From assembly GCA_025403435.1 (NCBI GenBank), contig CM046348.1, positions 19,877,679 through 19,941,678 of the forward strand: 64,000 bases of DNA, in the 5' to 3' direction. The DNA comes from Artocarpus heterophyllus. Lineage: Eukaryota; Streptophyta; Magnoliopsida; Rosales; Moraceae. Shown piece after piece: positions 46,502 to 58,089 of the stretch (its first letter is position 1; each line of letters begins with the position of its first letter). The position numbers were made by a program, and so were the translations under genes. The notes beneath the pieces are model-generated. The model was not told where the DNA came from and searched no databases. It was given only the letters and a program-made list of their open reading frames with translations.

Positions 46502-48172
46502 ATGAAGCTTTTTCAGTCACATTTAAAGCCAAACTTTTATTCCCGCTTGACTAGCCTTCTCATTATTTCATCTTCTGTGTGCATACTCTATTTGCTCATC
46601 TCTTTGTTTCTTGTACGAACCAAGCTTTTGTTCACTTACTCACCTCAAAATGTGGATGCACCAATCTCTCTTGAACACATTGTGTTCGGAATTGCTTCAA
46701 ACAAGAATGCTTGGCCAAAGGGAAAGGACCATGTTAAGGTGTGGTGGAAGCCGCCTCAAATGAAAGGCTGCGTTTTTCTTGAAGAAGGCCTTCCAACTGA
46801 ACATCAAAACCTGATCAATGACACCTCTCTTCCTCCTGTGTGCATCTCCGAGGACACTTCGTGGTTTCGCTACACTTACAAGGGTGGCTACTGGTCAGCA
46901 ATACATGTGGCGCGGGTTCTTTCGGAGACGGTGGCACTCAACCACTAGGACGTGAAGTGGTTTGTGTTCGGGGATGACGACACTGTTTTCTTCCCTGAGA
47001 ATTTGGTAAAGACTCTGACCAAGTATGATCATAGGCTTTGGTACTACATAGGGACCAACTCAGAGACCTATGAGCAGAACAGGTACTTCGGGTTTGGAAT
47101 GGCTTTTGGAGGGGCAGGTTTTGCCATAAGCTACCCACTAGCTAAAGTTGTGTCTAAATTCTTGAATTCATGTATTGAAAGATATCCACATCTCTATGGA
47201 AGAGATGCCAGAATTTACTCTTGCTTAATAGAACTTGGTGTTGGGTTAACGTTTGAGCCCGGTTTCCATCAGGTAACAATCTTTTTTTGCCCTTGTCATC
47301 AAGATTCTTAGGGAGTTTCCTATGTGACATCTTTTTTTTTAATTATTTTTTTTACATTTAATATTATTTATTTATATATATATTTAAAGAAACTTCTGGG
47401 ATATGTGAATTGGAGCAGATGGATATTCGTGGAGATGTGCTTGGTTTATTGGCTTCACATCCGGTTAGGCCCTTGTTATCCTTGCATCACGTGGACCACA
47501 CAGATTCAATCTTCGCAAACATGAAAAACTCTTAAAGCTCTACAACACTTTTTCAAAGCTGTAAATGTTGATTCACAGAGGCTTTTGCAGCAGACAATTT
47601 GCTACGGCAGATGGTTTTCATGGACAATTGTAGTGTCATGGGGTTATGCTGTTCAAATCTATGGGAACCATGTATTTGCGCCTGACATTCTTCCTGTCCC
47701 AGAGACATTCAGGGGATGGAAATACAAGGGACCTTTTCTATCAGGAGTTTACACTTTCGCCACCAAAGAATTCCACTCTGCCCTTGCCGAGGGCCCACTG
47801 TTTTCTTACTTGATAGTGTGTCTTCGGGGAAAAATGGAATCAAGACAACCTACCAAAAATCATTTGTCAATTGCTCTCACGATGCGGCTTCACCAAGGAA
47901 ACTTGAAGATGTCAGCGTGTTTGTGTTTTCGCGTAAACTAGACCTCGACATCAAGCAGCTATTCCTCCTCAAATTGGACAAGCAAGCATTCTTATACTGT
48001 TTTGAAAATTATTGCGATTAATGGTACTAATTTCATAGTGTCTTGAATTTCGGATCAGTTGCAGGCTCCGAGAAGGCATTGTTGTGAAGTGTTGCCTTCT
48101 TCTTCTAGTGAAGTAATGGATATTGCAGTTAGATAATGCAAGGAAGAAGAGTTAATACGCATGCATCCATAA
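46502..48172 (+). pseudogene. DUF604 glycosyltransferase pseudogene 1
   Basis: Exons correspond to 46502-47272, 47419-47958 and 48065-48172. The N-terminal anchor (LLIISSSVCILYLLISLFLV), FVFGDDDTVFF and FGMAFGGAGFAISY blocks are present. Lesions: TAG at 46946-46948, where the sister copy has a Ser TCG; a frameshift leading to TAA at 47533-47535, shared with the sister copy; another shift near 47790; loss of the intron-2 donor (CT at 47959-47960 in place of GT); and TAA at 48134-48136 in exon 3, where the sister has Glu. It is more similar to the pseudogene at 49.9 kb than to the intact gene at 30.9 kb. An intact promoter-like region precedes it, so transcription is possible. Confidence 0.88.
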
Positions 48173-49619
48173 AACAAAAGGTGAACATTGGATATGTAGC
48201 TGTATGTCATTCGAGGTAATACAACATTATACATCAACCGAGTTGTTAAACTAATGACAATGACTTATGTAGGAAACATTACTAGTCCAAGCCTTGTAAA
48301 GCAAGTTTATTATTAATATTATTATTACTCTTATTATCGGAGAAGCTTTGACCCTTTTAAGGGTGTTAATCAATAAATCCCATATTTTAATTAATTTATT
48401 TGTTAACATTTGGCATTTAGATTGCTTTGACAATTAAAAATTCCGATAAGATTGAGACCCAAATCAAAGAACAGAATACATTTGATTATGTTTAAAGAGA
48501 AGAAAGAAAGTGAAAGTGAGTCTTGGATCCTTGACAAAACTGAATTAGGGATGGACTTTACGTCTTGTCTCATGTTAATAAAAGCAGATATTTCCATGAG
48601 TGAGAGGGGCAAGGAAAAACATGCATGGGCAAACGACGATAAAAATGAAATAACGACATTAGAATGAAGCAGTGGTAGGTATAAGAGAACCAGGGCTACA
48701 TAAACGCAATGCCGGGGAGAGACGATCACAATCAAAAGAGAAAAGCACTACTCGGTATACAATACGAACACTAAAGCGAAAGAAGAAACGACAATCATCT
48801 CTATAACGAAAACAACACATACAACAATAACATGACAATGACAAGAAATGATAAGGACCATCAACTATAAATAGAAACATTTGAGTTTAAAACGAGGTCT
48901 GACAAGCAACAACCGTCAAACTTCATTAAAAATAACAACCATCTTAAACGAGAAAAAACGACAATTACATATAAACGACAATACCAAGAAGAAACGACAT
49001 GAAAGAGAAAAACAACAAGGCCCAATGGCCCACAAGACGACACCAACAAAAAGGCCCTGACAAACAACAGCAACGACGAACAACAACTATCTTCTCTTTT
49101 TTTTTTTTGATGGGGGATGGAGGAATATAAGATTTTTTAAATTTTTTACAGTAAATATTAGGTTTTACCAAAAAAAAAAAAAAGCCTATCCTTCAATAGT
49201 ATCTAAAGACATTTTAAACCTTTTAGAAAACATAAAAAACATGATACAAAACATAACTTTTTAAAAAAAGATCCACCCTTTATAACATTTCTAAAAAACA
49301 ACAAAAAAATTCTCAAAATATTTTTCATAAACTATTTAAGGATATTTTTGACTTTCTATTTTGTTTTATAATTCAAAAAGTATGGAAGAATGAAACTGAA
49401 ACATAATTTTGAAATTTTTAAAAATACCTTTGTAGTTAAAAAAATATGTTTGGAAAAATGGTTTGAATTGTTTTTTATATTTCAACCACTTTTGCTATAC
49501 TGTTTTTCTTACAAAATTTAAATAAAAAAGGGTCCAAATCATAAAAAATGATTCAATCTGCATAGAAAAAAAAAATAAAAGTACAAATATATATTTTGAT
49601 ACAATATTTAGAGGTAATT
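48173..49619. other. Intergenic DNA between the two DUF604 pseudogenes
   Basis: AT-rich, with long A or T runs near 49099-49110 and 49169-49183. Several short minus-strand frames at 48.4-49.2 kb are Phe/Cys-rich and not supported as genes. Confidence 0.5.
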
Positions 49620-49860
49620 TTACATGTTGGTGTCACACATGGGAATGCTTTGCTAATGCCGCGCACCGCGCGTCCTGCAGGCTTTGAGTTGTACATGCCA
49701 ACCCTTCCTTACGGACTAAAACTCAATTTTTTACATTAAAATAACTTCTAATCTACCCAATCAAAAAAAAAAAAAAAAAATGTAAACGCCTCTCTTCTAA
49801 AGACCCCCATTTTCTTTTCTTCCTTTTCTGCCCACAACACAACCTCAAAAAAAAAAAAAA

Positions 49861-51865
49861 AAGAAGCACTTTTCTCAGTCACATACCAAACCAAACTATT
49901 ATTCTCGCTTGACAAACTTTCTTATAGTATTTTCATTTTTGTGCACACTCTATTTTCTTGTCGCTCTTCTTGTTACACGTTCCAAGCTTTTGGAGATATA
50001 TTCTTCATCTCAAGATCATGTGTATGCTCCGACCTCTTTGGAACACATCGTGTTCGGAATTGCTTCCACCAAGGATTCTTGGCCGAAGAGGAAGGACTAC
50101 GTTAAGATGTGGTGGAAGGCGGATCAAATGAGAGGCTGTGTTTTTCTTGAAGAAGGCCTTCCAACTGAGCATCAGAATCTCTCTGACGACACCTCTCTTC
50201 CTCCCGTGTGCATCTCCGAGGACACTTCGCGGTTTCGCAACACTTGCAGGGGCGGCATTCGGTCAGCAATACGCGTGCCGCGGGTTGTTTTGGAGACGGT
50301 GCCGCTCAACCACTCGGACGTGAGGTGGTTTGTGTTTGGAGATGATGACACTATTTTCATCCCTGGTAATTTGGCCAAGACTCTATCTAAGTATGATCAT
50401 GGGCTTTGGTACTACGTAGGGACTAACTCGGAGCTCTATGAGGGTAACAGGCAGTTCGGGTTTGGCATGGCATTTGGAGGGGCGGGTTTCGCCATCAGTT
50501 ACCCTCTTGCTAAAGTATTGGCTGGAGTTTTGGATTCGTGTCTTGAGAGATATCCACATCTCTATGGAAGTGATTCCAGAATTTACTCTTGCTTGACAGA
50601 GCTTGGTGTTGGGTTGACTCTTGAGCCTGGTTTTCATCAGGTATGTATATATCAGTCACTTTTGTTAGCTCAAATGCACTAAAAGTTGAAAATCCATAGA
50701 AAATTGAGACAAGAAAGCTCACATAAAATTCGTTCTTAATCAGTCAAGAACTATGTTCCTTTTTTAACTATATTATTGGCAATGACGTCAGGATAATAAT
50801 TAGGCTTTACATATTCACATATTCAACACAAATCCTTTGGGCTGTTTGGTATTGTTTTCAAAATAGGTAAAAATATTTTTGTTTTGAAAAATGAGAATTT
50901 TTTGAGAATTGTATTGAGAGTGTTTTTAAAATTTTTAACTCGAAAAACATACGAAAACATTTTCAAAAATTTTGGGAACAAAAACAAACGGGCCCTTTGT
51001 TTTTTATTTTTTATTTTTTGTTTTTTTTTTTTGGGTTGCTTTATTAAACTTAATTATGGGATATGTGAATCGGAGCAGATGGATATTCGTGGAGATGTGT
51101 TTGGTTTATTGGCTTCACATCCAGTTAGGCCCTTGTTATCTTTGCATCACGTGAACCACACAGATTCAATCTTCCCAAACATGACAAACTCTTAAAGCTC
51201 TACAACACTTTTTCAAAGCTGCAAATGTTGATTCACAGAGGCTTTTGCACAGACAATTGCTACGACAGATGGTTTTCATGGACAATTGTAGTGTCATGGG
51301 GTTACGCTGTTCAAATCTATGGAAACCATGTGCTTTTGCCAGACGTCCTTCCTGTGCCAGAGACATTCAAGAGATGGAGAAATGCAGGAAATCTTTCAGG
51401 ACTTTATACTCTCACCACCAAAGAACTTCACCCCGACCAGTGTCGGCATCCCGCCATTTTCTTTCTGGACAATGTGGCCTCTGCTAGAAGGAAAGGAATC
51501 AAGACCACTTACCAAAAATCCTTTGTCAATTGTTCTTATGACTCGGGTTCTCCGAGGAAACTCAGAGGTCAGAGTGTTTTCATATAAGCTGGAACTTGAC
51601 ATCAAACAGGTACATCTCCTCAAATTGCAAAACTCCAAAAAAAATAAGAAATTTCAATTTCCTAGTTTTGGTTACTTCAATTACTTATTTTTAATCAGAA
51701 TTGTGAATCTTATAAAAGAATAAGAGTATAGTAGTGTCTTGGATTTCTCAGTTGCAGGCTCTGAGAAGGCAATGTTGTGATGTGTTACCATCTTCTTCTA
51801 GTGATGTAATGGAAATTGCAATCCGAGAATGCAAGGAAGACGAGCTGATACGCATTCATCCCTAA
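49861..51865 (+). pseudogene. DUF604 glycosyltransferase pseudogene 2
   Basis: Exons correspond to 49861-50640, 51079-51609 and 51758-51865. The start codon is lost: the position of ATG AAG in the sister copy reads AAG AAG here, in a long A run. Exon 1 is otherwise open, with RWFVFGDDDTIF and FGMAFGGAGFAISYPL. Exon 2 has the frameshift shared with pseudogene 1 (TAA at 51193-51195), two further one-base losses near 51248-51260, and a shift near 51565 that ends the frame at SVFI. Intron-2 borders and exon 3 (RRQCCDVLPSSSSDVMEI to a stop at 51865) are intact. Intron 1 is enlarged by a MITE-like insertion. It is a tandem duplicate of pseudogene 1, including about 240 bp of upstream DNA. Confidence 0.88.
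50839..50995. mobile_element. MITE-like insertion in intron 1 of pseudogene 2
   Basis: 157 bp with ends GGGCTGTTTGG and, inverted, GGGCCCGTTTG, flanked by TTT on both sides (50836-50838 and 50996-50998). The matching intron of pseudogene 1 lacks it, so it inserted after the duplication. The termini suggest a Harbinger- or hAT-type MITE; the family is not certain. Confidence 0.6.
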
Positions 51866-52223
51866 AAATGTGGTGACACAAGAATGGAGTGGTTAAACTT
51901 TAAATGTGAAGGATAAATAGAGGGAGAATTTTTTAGTCTAAGCCTTGTAAATCCAAGCTTAATTTTTTATTATTTTTTGGAGAACCCAAGAATTTGAGAA
52001 ATCTTAGCCTGAAAGGAAGCGTCCTTGCGTGGATCCTTTTCTTAAGGAAAATTTTAAGCAATCTCGGGTTCAAGTAAATTTACTGGTAAATTCCTAAAAA
52101 TTTGCATTTCAAACATTGAGTTTAAAAATTACAGTTATTAACACTAATGGCTCCCCTTCTCTTTGTCTCATAAACTTTAAAAATTATCATTTTACTCGCT
52201 AAATTTTTAAAACTCCTTACTTT
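51866..52223. other. Intergenic DNA before element A
   Basis: About 360 bases, AT-rich, including the likely 3' flank of pseudogene 2. No gene or repeat recognised. Confidence 0.5.
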
Positions 52224-55200
52224 TGTAACACCTGAGATTTTTAATGCATTAAATTAAGGATTATATTAAGACAAAAGGTACAATTAAAGGAAAATGCTGT
52301 ATAATATTATAAAAAATTATACAGTATTAGAGCAAAGCAGGATAGGAATTAGACTGTTTAAGGTCATGCAGTATAGAATTGGACTGTGTGGACCATAATT
52401 TTGTTTTATAAGAAAAGAAAAGAAAAAAAAAAGAAAAAAATCAGAAAAATTGAGAGAAAATCGGGACACTCTCTCTCTACATTCTCTCTACATTTTCTCT
52501 CTCTCTCCTCAAATCTCGTTTGAGATTCCGGCATCCGTTTTCGACACCTCCCGAGCCAATGGAAAGCTCTCGATGAACTGAGTCCAACGAGGTGTCGTGC
52601 CACCCAAAACGTCACCGGAGGAGGCCACACGCGCCGCCCAAAGTGGAGGCAAAACCCATTTCTTTCCGACGAGATATCTTCGCCGTCCGACATCCGATCG
52701 ACGTGATTCTTGTTCCTACACGACCACCGTGATGAGAGGAACAAAACCCACCCTTGGTGGCAGCTCAACAACGGCCGGATTGCTCCGCCCGCCTATCGCC
52801 GTCGTGCGCCACCGGCCCCATAGTGGAACTCCGCCTTGCCGAAGGAAGTGGCCGACACCACCCCTCCCAATGGGTTCAGAGGATCAAGGGGAGTAAAACC
52901 CCTCGATCAATTGCACGGAAGGAGCCCGTTTCGCCGGAGAACGGCCAACGCTGCCGTCAACCGCAGCGGGAGCCTCGGTTTTTGCTCTTCCCAGCCACGT
53001 TTCTTCAAATTGGATGAGGGGAAATGCTCATAGGATGATGGGTAGCAAAAGCCCTCAGCCAATTTCGGGTTTCCATCGCCGGAAAGCCATCATCAGAGCC
53101 TCCATTTTTGCCATCAATGTCGAGCTCCGACCCACTTTGTTAGAGGCAGAATTAGGCGAAATTGACACCGCCATTGGACTCAGAAGGGTCAATTTAGGGG
53201 GTTAGGCCCGAGCCCAGCTGCCAACGGACCCCGATTGATGCCGGTCAACGGAGGTCAAAGTCGGTCAACGATCGGTCAACGACGACTTTGGATTTTTGTG
53301 ATCCGGACGTCCGATCGATGATCCGAGAGCGCCTCCCGACTCATTTCGACGCTCTGAACGCAATGGTGACCTCTGTTCGAGCAAATTCTACTCTGATGAA
53401 AATCGTCCGGTACCGACTGCACGCGAATCGAGGCGATTCAAACAGCAGTATCGGAGTCCAGAATGACGTTTTTAAGAATGTATGATCTCCAAGAAGCATT
53501 CCTAGCCATTCATGGTCGCTCGAGGAGCACTGCAGAGGATGCTTCGTATACTGTAGATGCAGCGAGATACAACTGGATCTGCTTAGCTTGGAGTTCAAGT
53601 AAGTAGGAATCTCGCCTACAGTATGAACTGTTTTAGAATAAACTGTTTTAGATGCTTTCATAGAAATTTATGAAATGCATGATCAGTTATGGTTACACTG
53701 TTTTATGTAAGAATGAGTTTTATAACGTTACAAGGTGACGAAAAACCCGTTAAGGGTAAAATCGTCATTATTAAGGAAACGGCTAGAATGGAGTCGAACA
53801 CTCCGATTTAGCATAACTTTATTAGACAAAAAATGTTTCGTAATACGTTAAGTAACGTAACGGTCATATGATATCAGAGATTTAACAAGGGATGTTTAAG
53901 CAAACGAGAGGTAAACCGATGGGTTACGAGGTTAAAAGGAAAAGTAACCCCGGTGGGTTAAAAAGCTAAGTGAAGGAAAGGTAAACCGATGGTTTATAAG
54001 GTTGAGTAAAGAGAACGGTAGACTGATAGTATACCAAGTTATGAAAAAGGAAAGAATGGTTAATGTTTACGTTTTATTATCAATCGAGTGGATTGATAAT
54101 AAAGAAAGTTAATTAATAAGTCGGCTGTCGTTTGATCAGGACGCAAAAGCCGACCAATGGAAGGAAGAGGAACGAGAAAGGAATGGAATAGAGAACGCTA
54201 GAGCATAGTTCGGGTAAGTTCAGACTTCACCTACAGCATGAAGTAAATGATTTTTAAATGTTTATTTATATGATTTGCAAATGTGTTTGCAATTGTTAAG
54301 CAAGTTGTTTTTAAAGTATGTTTGCATTTATTATGCAAAAAGTTTCAAAGTTCAAGAGAAAGATTTGCAATGAATTTGCATTCATTATGTTAAAAGTTTT
54401 TGTGCATATTGATATGCATAACATTTCTTAAAAGTGTAAGTTATGATTTTTAAAGTATTGAAAGTATGTTTTGCATTATGACAATGCAAAATGTTTAATA
54501 GTTTAAGTTATAAGTTTCATGAGGCATTTGCTATGCAATAAGTTGCATTTATTGTGCAATAAGTTCTAGAATAAAAGTTATAGTTTGCAAAATGTGTTTG
54601 CATTTTATGATGTATTTATTAAGCAACATGATTTGCAAAATGTGTTTGCGTTTTATGATGAATTTATTAAGCAATATATTGCATTTGTTATGCAATATGT
54701 TTTATAGTACAAGCTATGAATTGCAAGTGTATTGCATATGATGTGATTGTATTTGAATGCTCACTAAAGTTAATAAGAAGGTAATGTAAAGATAAAAGAA
54801 AAGTGTCGTACCAGCCTCTTTGTTATGAGGTAATGAAAGTAAAATTAAAGTTTGACCTCCTAAAGGTGAGGTACAAGACCTCAATGTTTGATGGTCTCAA
54901 GTCTTCCACAAGGGAAGCATCATGTATATGATTTCATGATTAATGAGTTGGTACGAACACTAAAGTAAAGTAAGGAACATGAAGGTTACAAGATAAAGAA
55001 AGTAAGGAATAAGAATAAAGGTTGAGAAAGAAAGGAATATTTAAGTTTATAGAATGTTCATAAAATGCTCATAATTGAAGTTAATAATTGAGCATAAATG
55101 GAGTCACGTATTCTGATGTTGCTTGAATGCCTTTTTATGAAATATTTATATGTTATGTTATGGAAAACATTCAGAGAAATGTTTTATGATAAATGTTTAT

Positions 55201-55918
55201 GAAAAATATTTTTATGTTTTCAAGAGAAGATTTATAAATGACGTTTTAAGAAAAACGTTCAAGAAATGTTTTATGAAAAACGTTTATGAAAAACGTTTTT
55301 AGAAATGTTTAAGGAAAACGTTTATGAAAAATATTTTCATAAATGTTTATGGAAAACGTTCTTGAAGAATGTTTCAAGAGAAAGGTTTTCATGAGAAAAG
55401 TTTTTAAAGCATGTTTAAATGCTTTGTGAGAATATGTTTGAACTTGCTGAGCGAAAGCTCATTAAAAGTTTTTCATGCTGTAGGTAATTTATGGGTGACC
55501 AATAGGACCCGCTAGAAGAGCTGGGTGCTGCGGAGGACAGATGCGAAGATTTGGGTATGGATACCATCACTGTTTGCTTCCGCTATGCAAAGAAAGTGTT
55601 TTCCATTGTTTAATGTAGTGTTTGTGAAGTTTTAAGAAAATCAGAGTTTAAGAATTGTATTTAAAGTTTTAAGATACAGTTTACAAACTATTTTATGTAA
55701 TTATAAAGTATAGTTTTAAGCTATGATTTAATAAATGTTTCTTATTAAGTTTTAAGAAATGATTTGAAATGATTTTAAGAGCAAGTGTTGAGCGAGGTCT
55801 CAACTTGAATGCGACAGAGGTCGCATCAATTTTAAAGAACGTTTAAAAAAAAAATTTTATTACAGTATTTTCTTACTAAGTAAGATTACTGTTTATTAAA
55901 CGGTGTTTATGAAAGTAA
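52224..55918 (+). repeat. Direct-orientation LTR of element A
   Basis: It starts TGTAACACCTGAG. The U3 has ACAGTATTAG words, then a (CT)-rich box (52470-52515), a GC-rich section (52540-53500) and a long AT-rich part with many TTGCATTT/ATGCAA words (54240-54730) and GTTTATGAAAAACG repeats (55140-55400). The end matches element C's LTR end (GAGGTCTCAACTTGAAT at about 55793) but stops about 35 bases short, at the inversion junction. Confidence 0.7.
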
Positions 55919-56964
55919 AGCCGTTGACCAGCCGTTGACTGACTTTGACTGTCGTTGACCGGTGTCAATCGGGGTCCGTTGGCAACTGGGCTCAGGCCTA
56001 TCCCCCCTAAATTGACCCTTCTGAGTCCAATGGCGGTGTCAATTTCACCTAATTCTGCCTCTAACATAGTGGGTCGGAGCTCGACATTGGTGGCAAAAAT
56101 GGAGGCTCCGATGATGGCTTTCCGGCGATGGAAACCTGAAATTGGCTGAGGGCTTTTGCTACCCATCCTCCTATGAGCATTTCCCCTCATCCAATTTGAA
56201 GAAACGTGGCTGGAAAGAGCAAAAACCGAGGCTCCCACGGCAGTTGACGATGGCGTTGGCCGTTCTCCGGCGAAACAGGCTCCTTCCGTGCAATTGATCG
56301 AGGGGTTTTACTCCCCTTGATCCTCTGAACTCATTGGGAGGGGTGGTGTCGGCCACCTCCTCCGGCAAGGCAGAGTTCCACCGTGGGGGCGGCGGCGCAC
56401 GGCGGCGATAGGCGGGCTGAGCAATCCGGCCGTTGTTGAGCTGCCACCAAGGGTGGGTTTTGTTCCTCTCATCACGGTGGTCGTGTAGGAACAAGAATCA
56501 CGTCGATCGGACGTCGGACGACGAAGATATCTCGTCGGAAAGAAATGGGTTTCGCCGCCACTTTTGGCGGCGCGTGAGCCCTCCTCCGGTGACGTTTTGG
56601 GTGGCACGACACCTCGTTGGACTCAGCTCGTCGAGAGCTTTCCATTGGCGCGGGAGGTGTCAAAAACGGATGCCGGAATCTCAAACGAGATTCGAGGAGA
56701 GAGAGAGAGTTCTAGAGAGAGAAAGTAGAGAGAGAGACCCGAATTTGAGAGATTTTCTGATTTTTTTCCTTTTTTTTTCCTTTTCTTTTTATAAAAGTAT
56801 AAAAAGAAATTGTGGTCCACACAATCTAATTCTTATACTGCATTGCTCTAATACTGTATAATTTTTCATGTTATTATACAGTATTTTTCTTTAATCTGTA
56901 CTTTGTCTTAATATAATCCTTAATTTAATGTATTTTTAATGCATTAAAAATCTCAGGTGTTACA
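55919..56964 (-). repeat. Inverted copy of the LTR start
   Basis: On the minus strand it begins TGTAACACCTGAG at 56964 and runs leftward through the U3, the CT-rich box and the GC-rich section to the GGTCAACG repeat cluster at 55919. By eye it is closer to the 3' LTR start at 58090 than to the direct copy at 52224. It makes an inverted pair with both. Confidence 0.8.
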
Positions 56965-57001
56965 ATTAATAAAAGAAAAGAAAAGAAAAAAAAAGGAAAA
57001 G

Positions 57002-57013
57002 TGGTATCAGAGC
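57002..57013 (+). other. Primer-binding site of element A
   Basis: TGGTATCAGAGC, the exact plant tRNA-iMet-type primer site, plus strand. It lies 37 bases after the inverted LTR segment, not next to a normal LTR end. Confidence 0.8.
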
Positions 57014-57508
57014 AATATCCTGCCATCCCATCTTGCGCTGTCACATGTCCGCTACACCATAGCTCAAGTAAGTAAGTTAAGTTAAGAAGGAAGAAAAGTT
57101 AGAATTTAATAAATACGTATTTATGTTGGGCGTAGCCTTTGATATCGGCACACATGGATGAACAACGAGAAGACAAAAGTCAAAGGATGAACGTGATGAT
57201 ATATGCTAGAATGTCCTCGCAACTTGACAAGAGTCGTTGTCTATTAGCGATGTCAAGTCAACGATGACAAAACGTGGTCAATGATGGCCAACAGATGACC
57301 GACAACTCAAAATCAAGAAGATGAGCTTGTGACACGTTATGATGTTTAGGCACACGATGGTGTCTCCGTATGAGCAAATATTACTCTGTTGTAGTTATTT
57401 TGTATTGGCTGCACGTATAACGAGGAAAAGTGGATAAGGACAACGGAATAATGAAGGTCTAAAGTGATTTTCAGTGCTCTATGGAACGAGAGTGCCTGAG
57501 GCAACCAG

Positions 57509-57712
57509 ATGTTAGATGACTACTTATGTGATTTGATCGAGCTTAAGCACTCCTTCGCTAAGCTGAGACATGCGAATGAGCTCGTAACTGCCCGGATGGG
57601 AAATATGATCAAGACAATTATGCCCAATCTAGCAGCAGAAACCTCACAGATTGGAGGATGGAAGCTGGAATTTATACGTTATGAGGAAAATTACGGTAAA
57701 ATGTCATTCTAG
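57509..57712 (+). CDS. Short frame in the interior of element A, unknown function
   Basis: 67 aa from an ATG (MLDDYLCDLIELKHSFAKLR) with a helical, heptad-like pattern. A decayed version in element C (minus strand, near 20100-19900) keeps LCD, KHS, LRHANEL and TSQIGG. Conservation between two copies hints at former coding, perhaps part of a captured or Gag-derived sequence, but stops in C and the small size make this weak. I do not recognise a family. Confidence 0.3.
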   Translation: MLDDYLCDLIELKHSFAKLRHANELVTARMGNMIKTIMPNLAAETSQIGGWKLEFIRYEENYGKMSF

Positions 57713-58080
57713 AATGGATATAGAAACATAAATTATGGATTTTGTAATCGGATGACCCTGATCTTTAGAAAGAAATGATGAGATTAGAATGGAAATGAAT
57801 CATATTTTCAAGAATAGCATTCAATGGTGGAATGCTAAACCTTTAAATGAATGGAAACTGTGCTCAAATGTTGAAAGATCAGAATTGCGCAGCAGAAGTG
57901 TGGTGTATAATTTAAAGGAATATGTCAAGAACATGATGAAAATTGTTGAAGTTTCAAGATAAAGGTTCAGTTTTAATGAAAAAGTAGTGACCAAGGAAAC
58001 AAGTTAAGAACGAAAAAGGATGACAAGAGAGATGAACTACCTATGAAGGTTAGCATTTTCGAGGACGAAAATTGTTAATG

Positions 58081-58089
58081 AGGGTAGAT
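58081..58089 (+). other. Polypurine tract of element A
   Basis: AGGGTAGAT directly before the 3' LTR, preceded by CGAGGACGAAAATTG, the phrase also found before the 3' LTRs of C and B. It is usual in chromovirus-type gypsy elements. Confidence 0.65.

Noticed and set aside
48403..49171. Several Phe/Cys-rich minus-strand frames between the DUF604 pseudogenes
   Set aside because: Overlapping, low complexity, no domain.
49909..50682. Pseudogene 2 exon 1 considered as an intact start from 49909
   Set aside because: The codon at 49909 is TTG, not ATG. The first ATG in frame lies well inside the catalytic region, and exon 2 is frameshifted.
52597..52896. Similar ~99-aa frame in the three A-family LTR copies (also 56308-56607 minus and 58449-58703 plus)
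   Set aside because: It starts at GTG, not ATG, in each copy, lies in the GC-rich LTR leader, and is open in more than one frame. Similarity follows from LTR homology.
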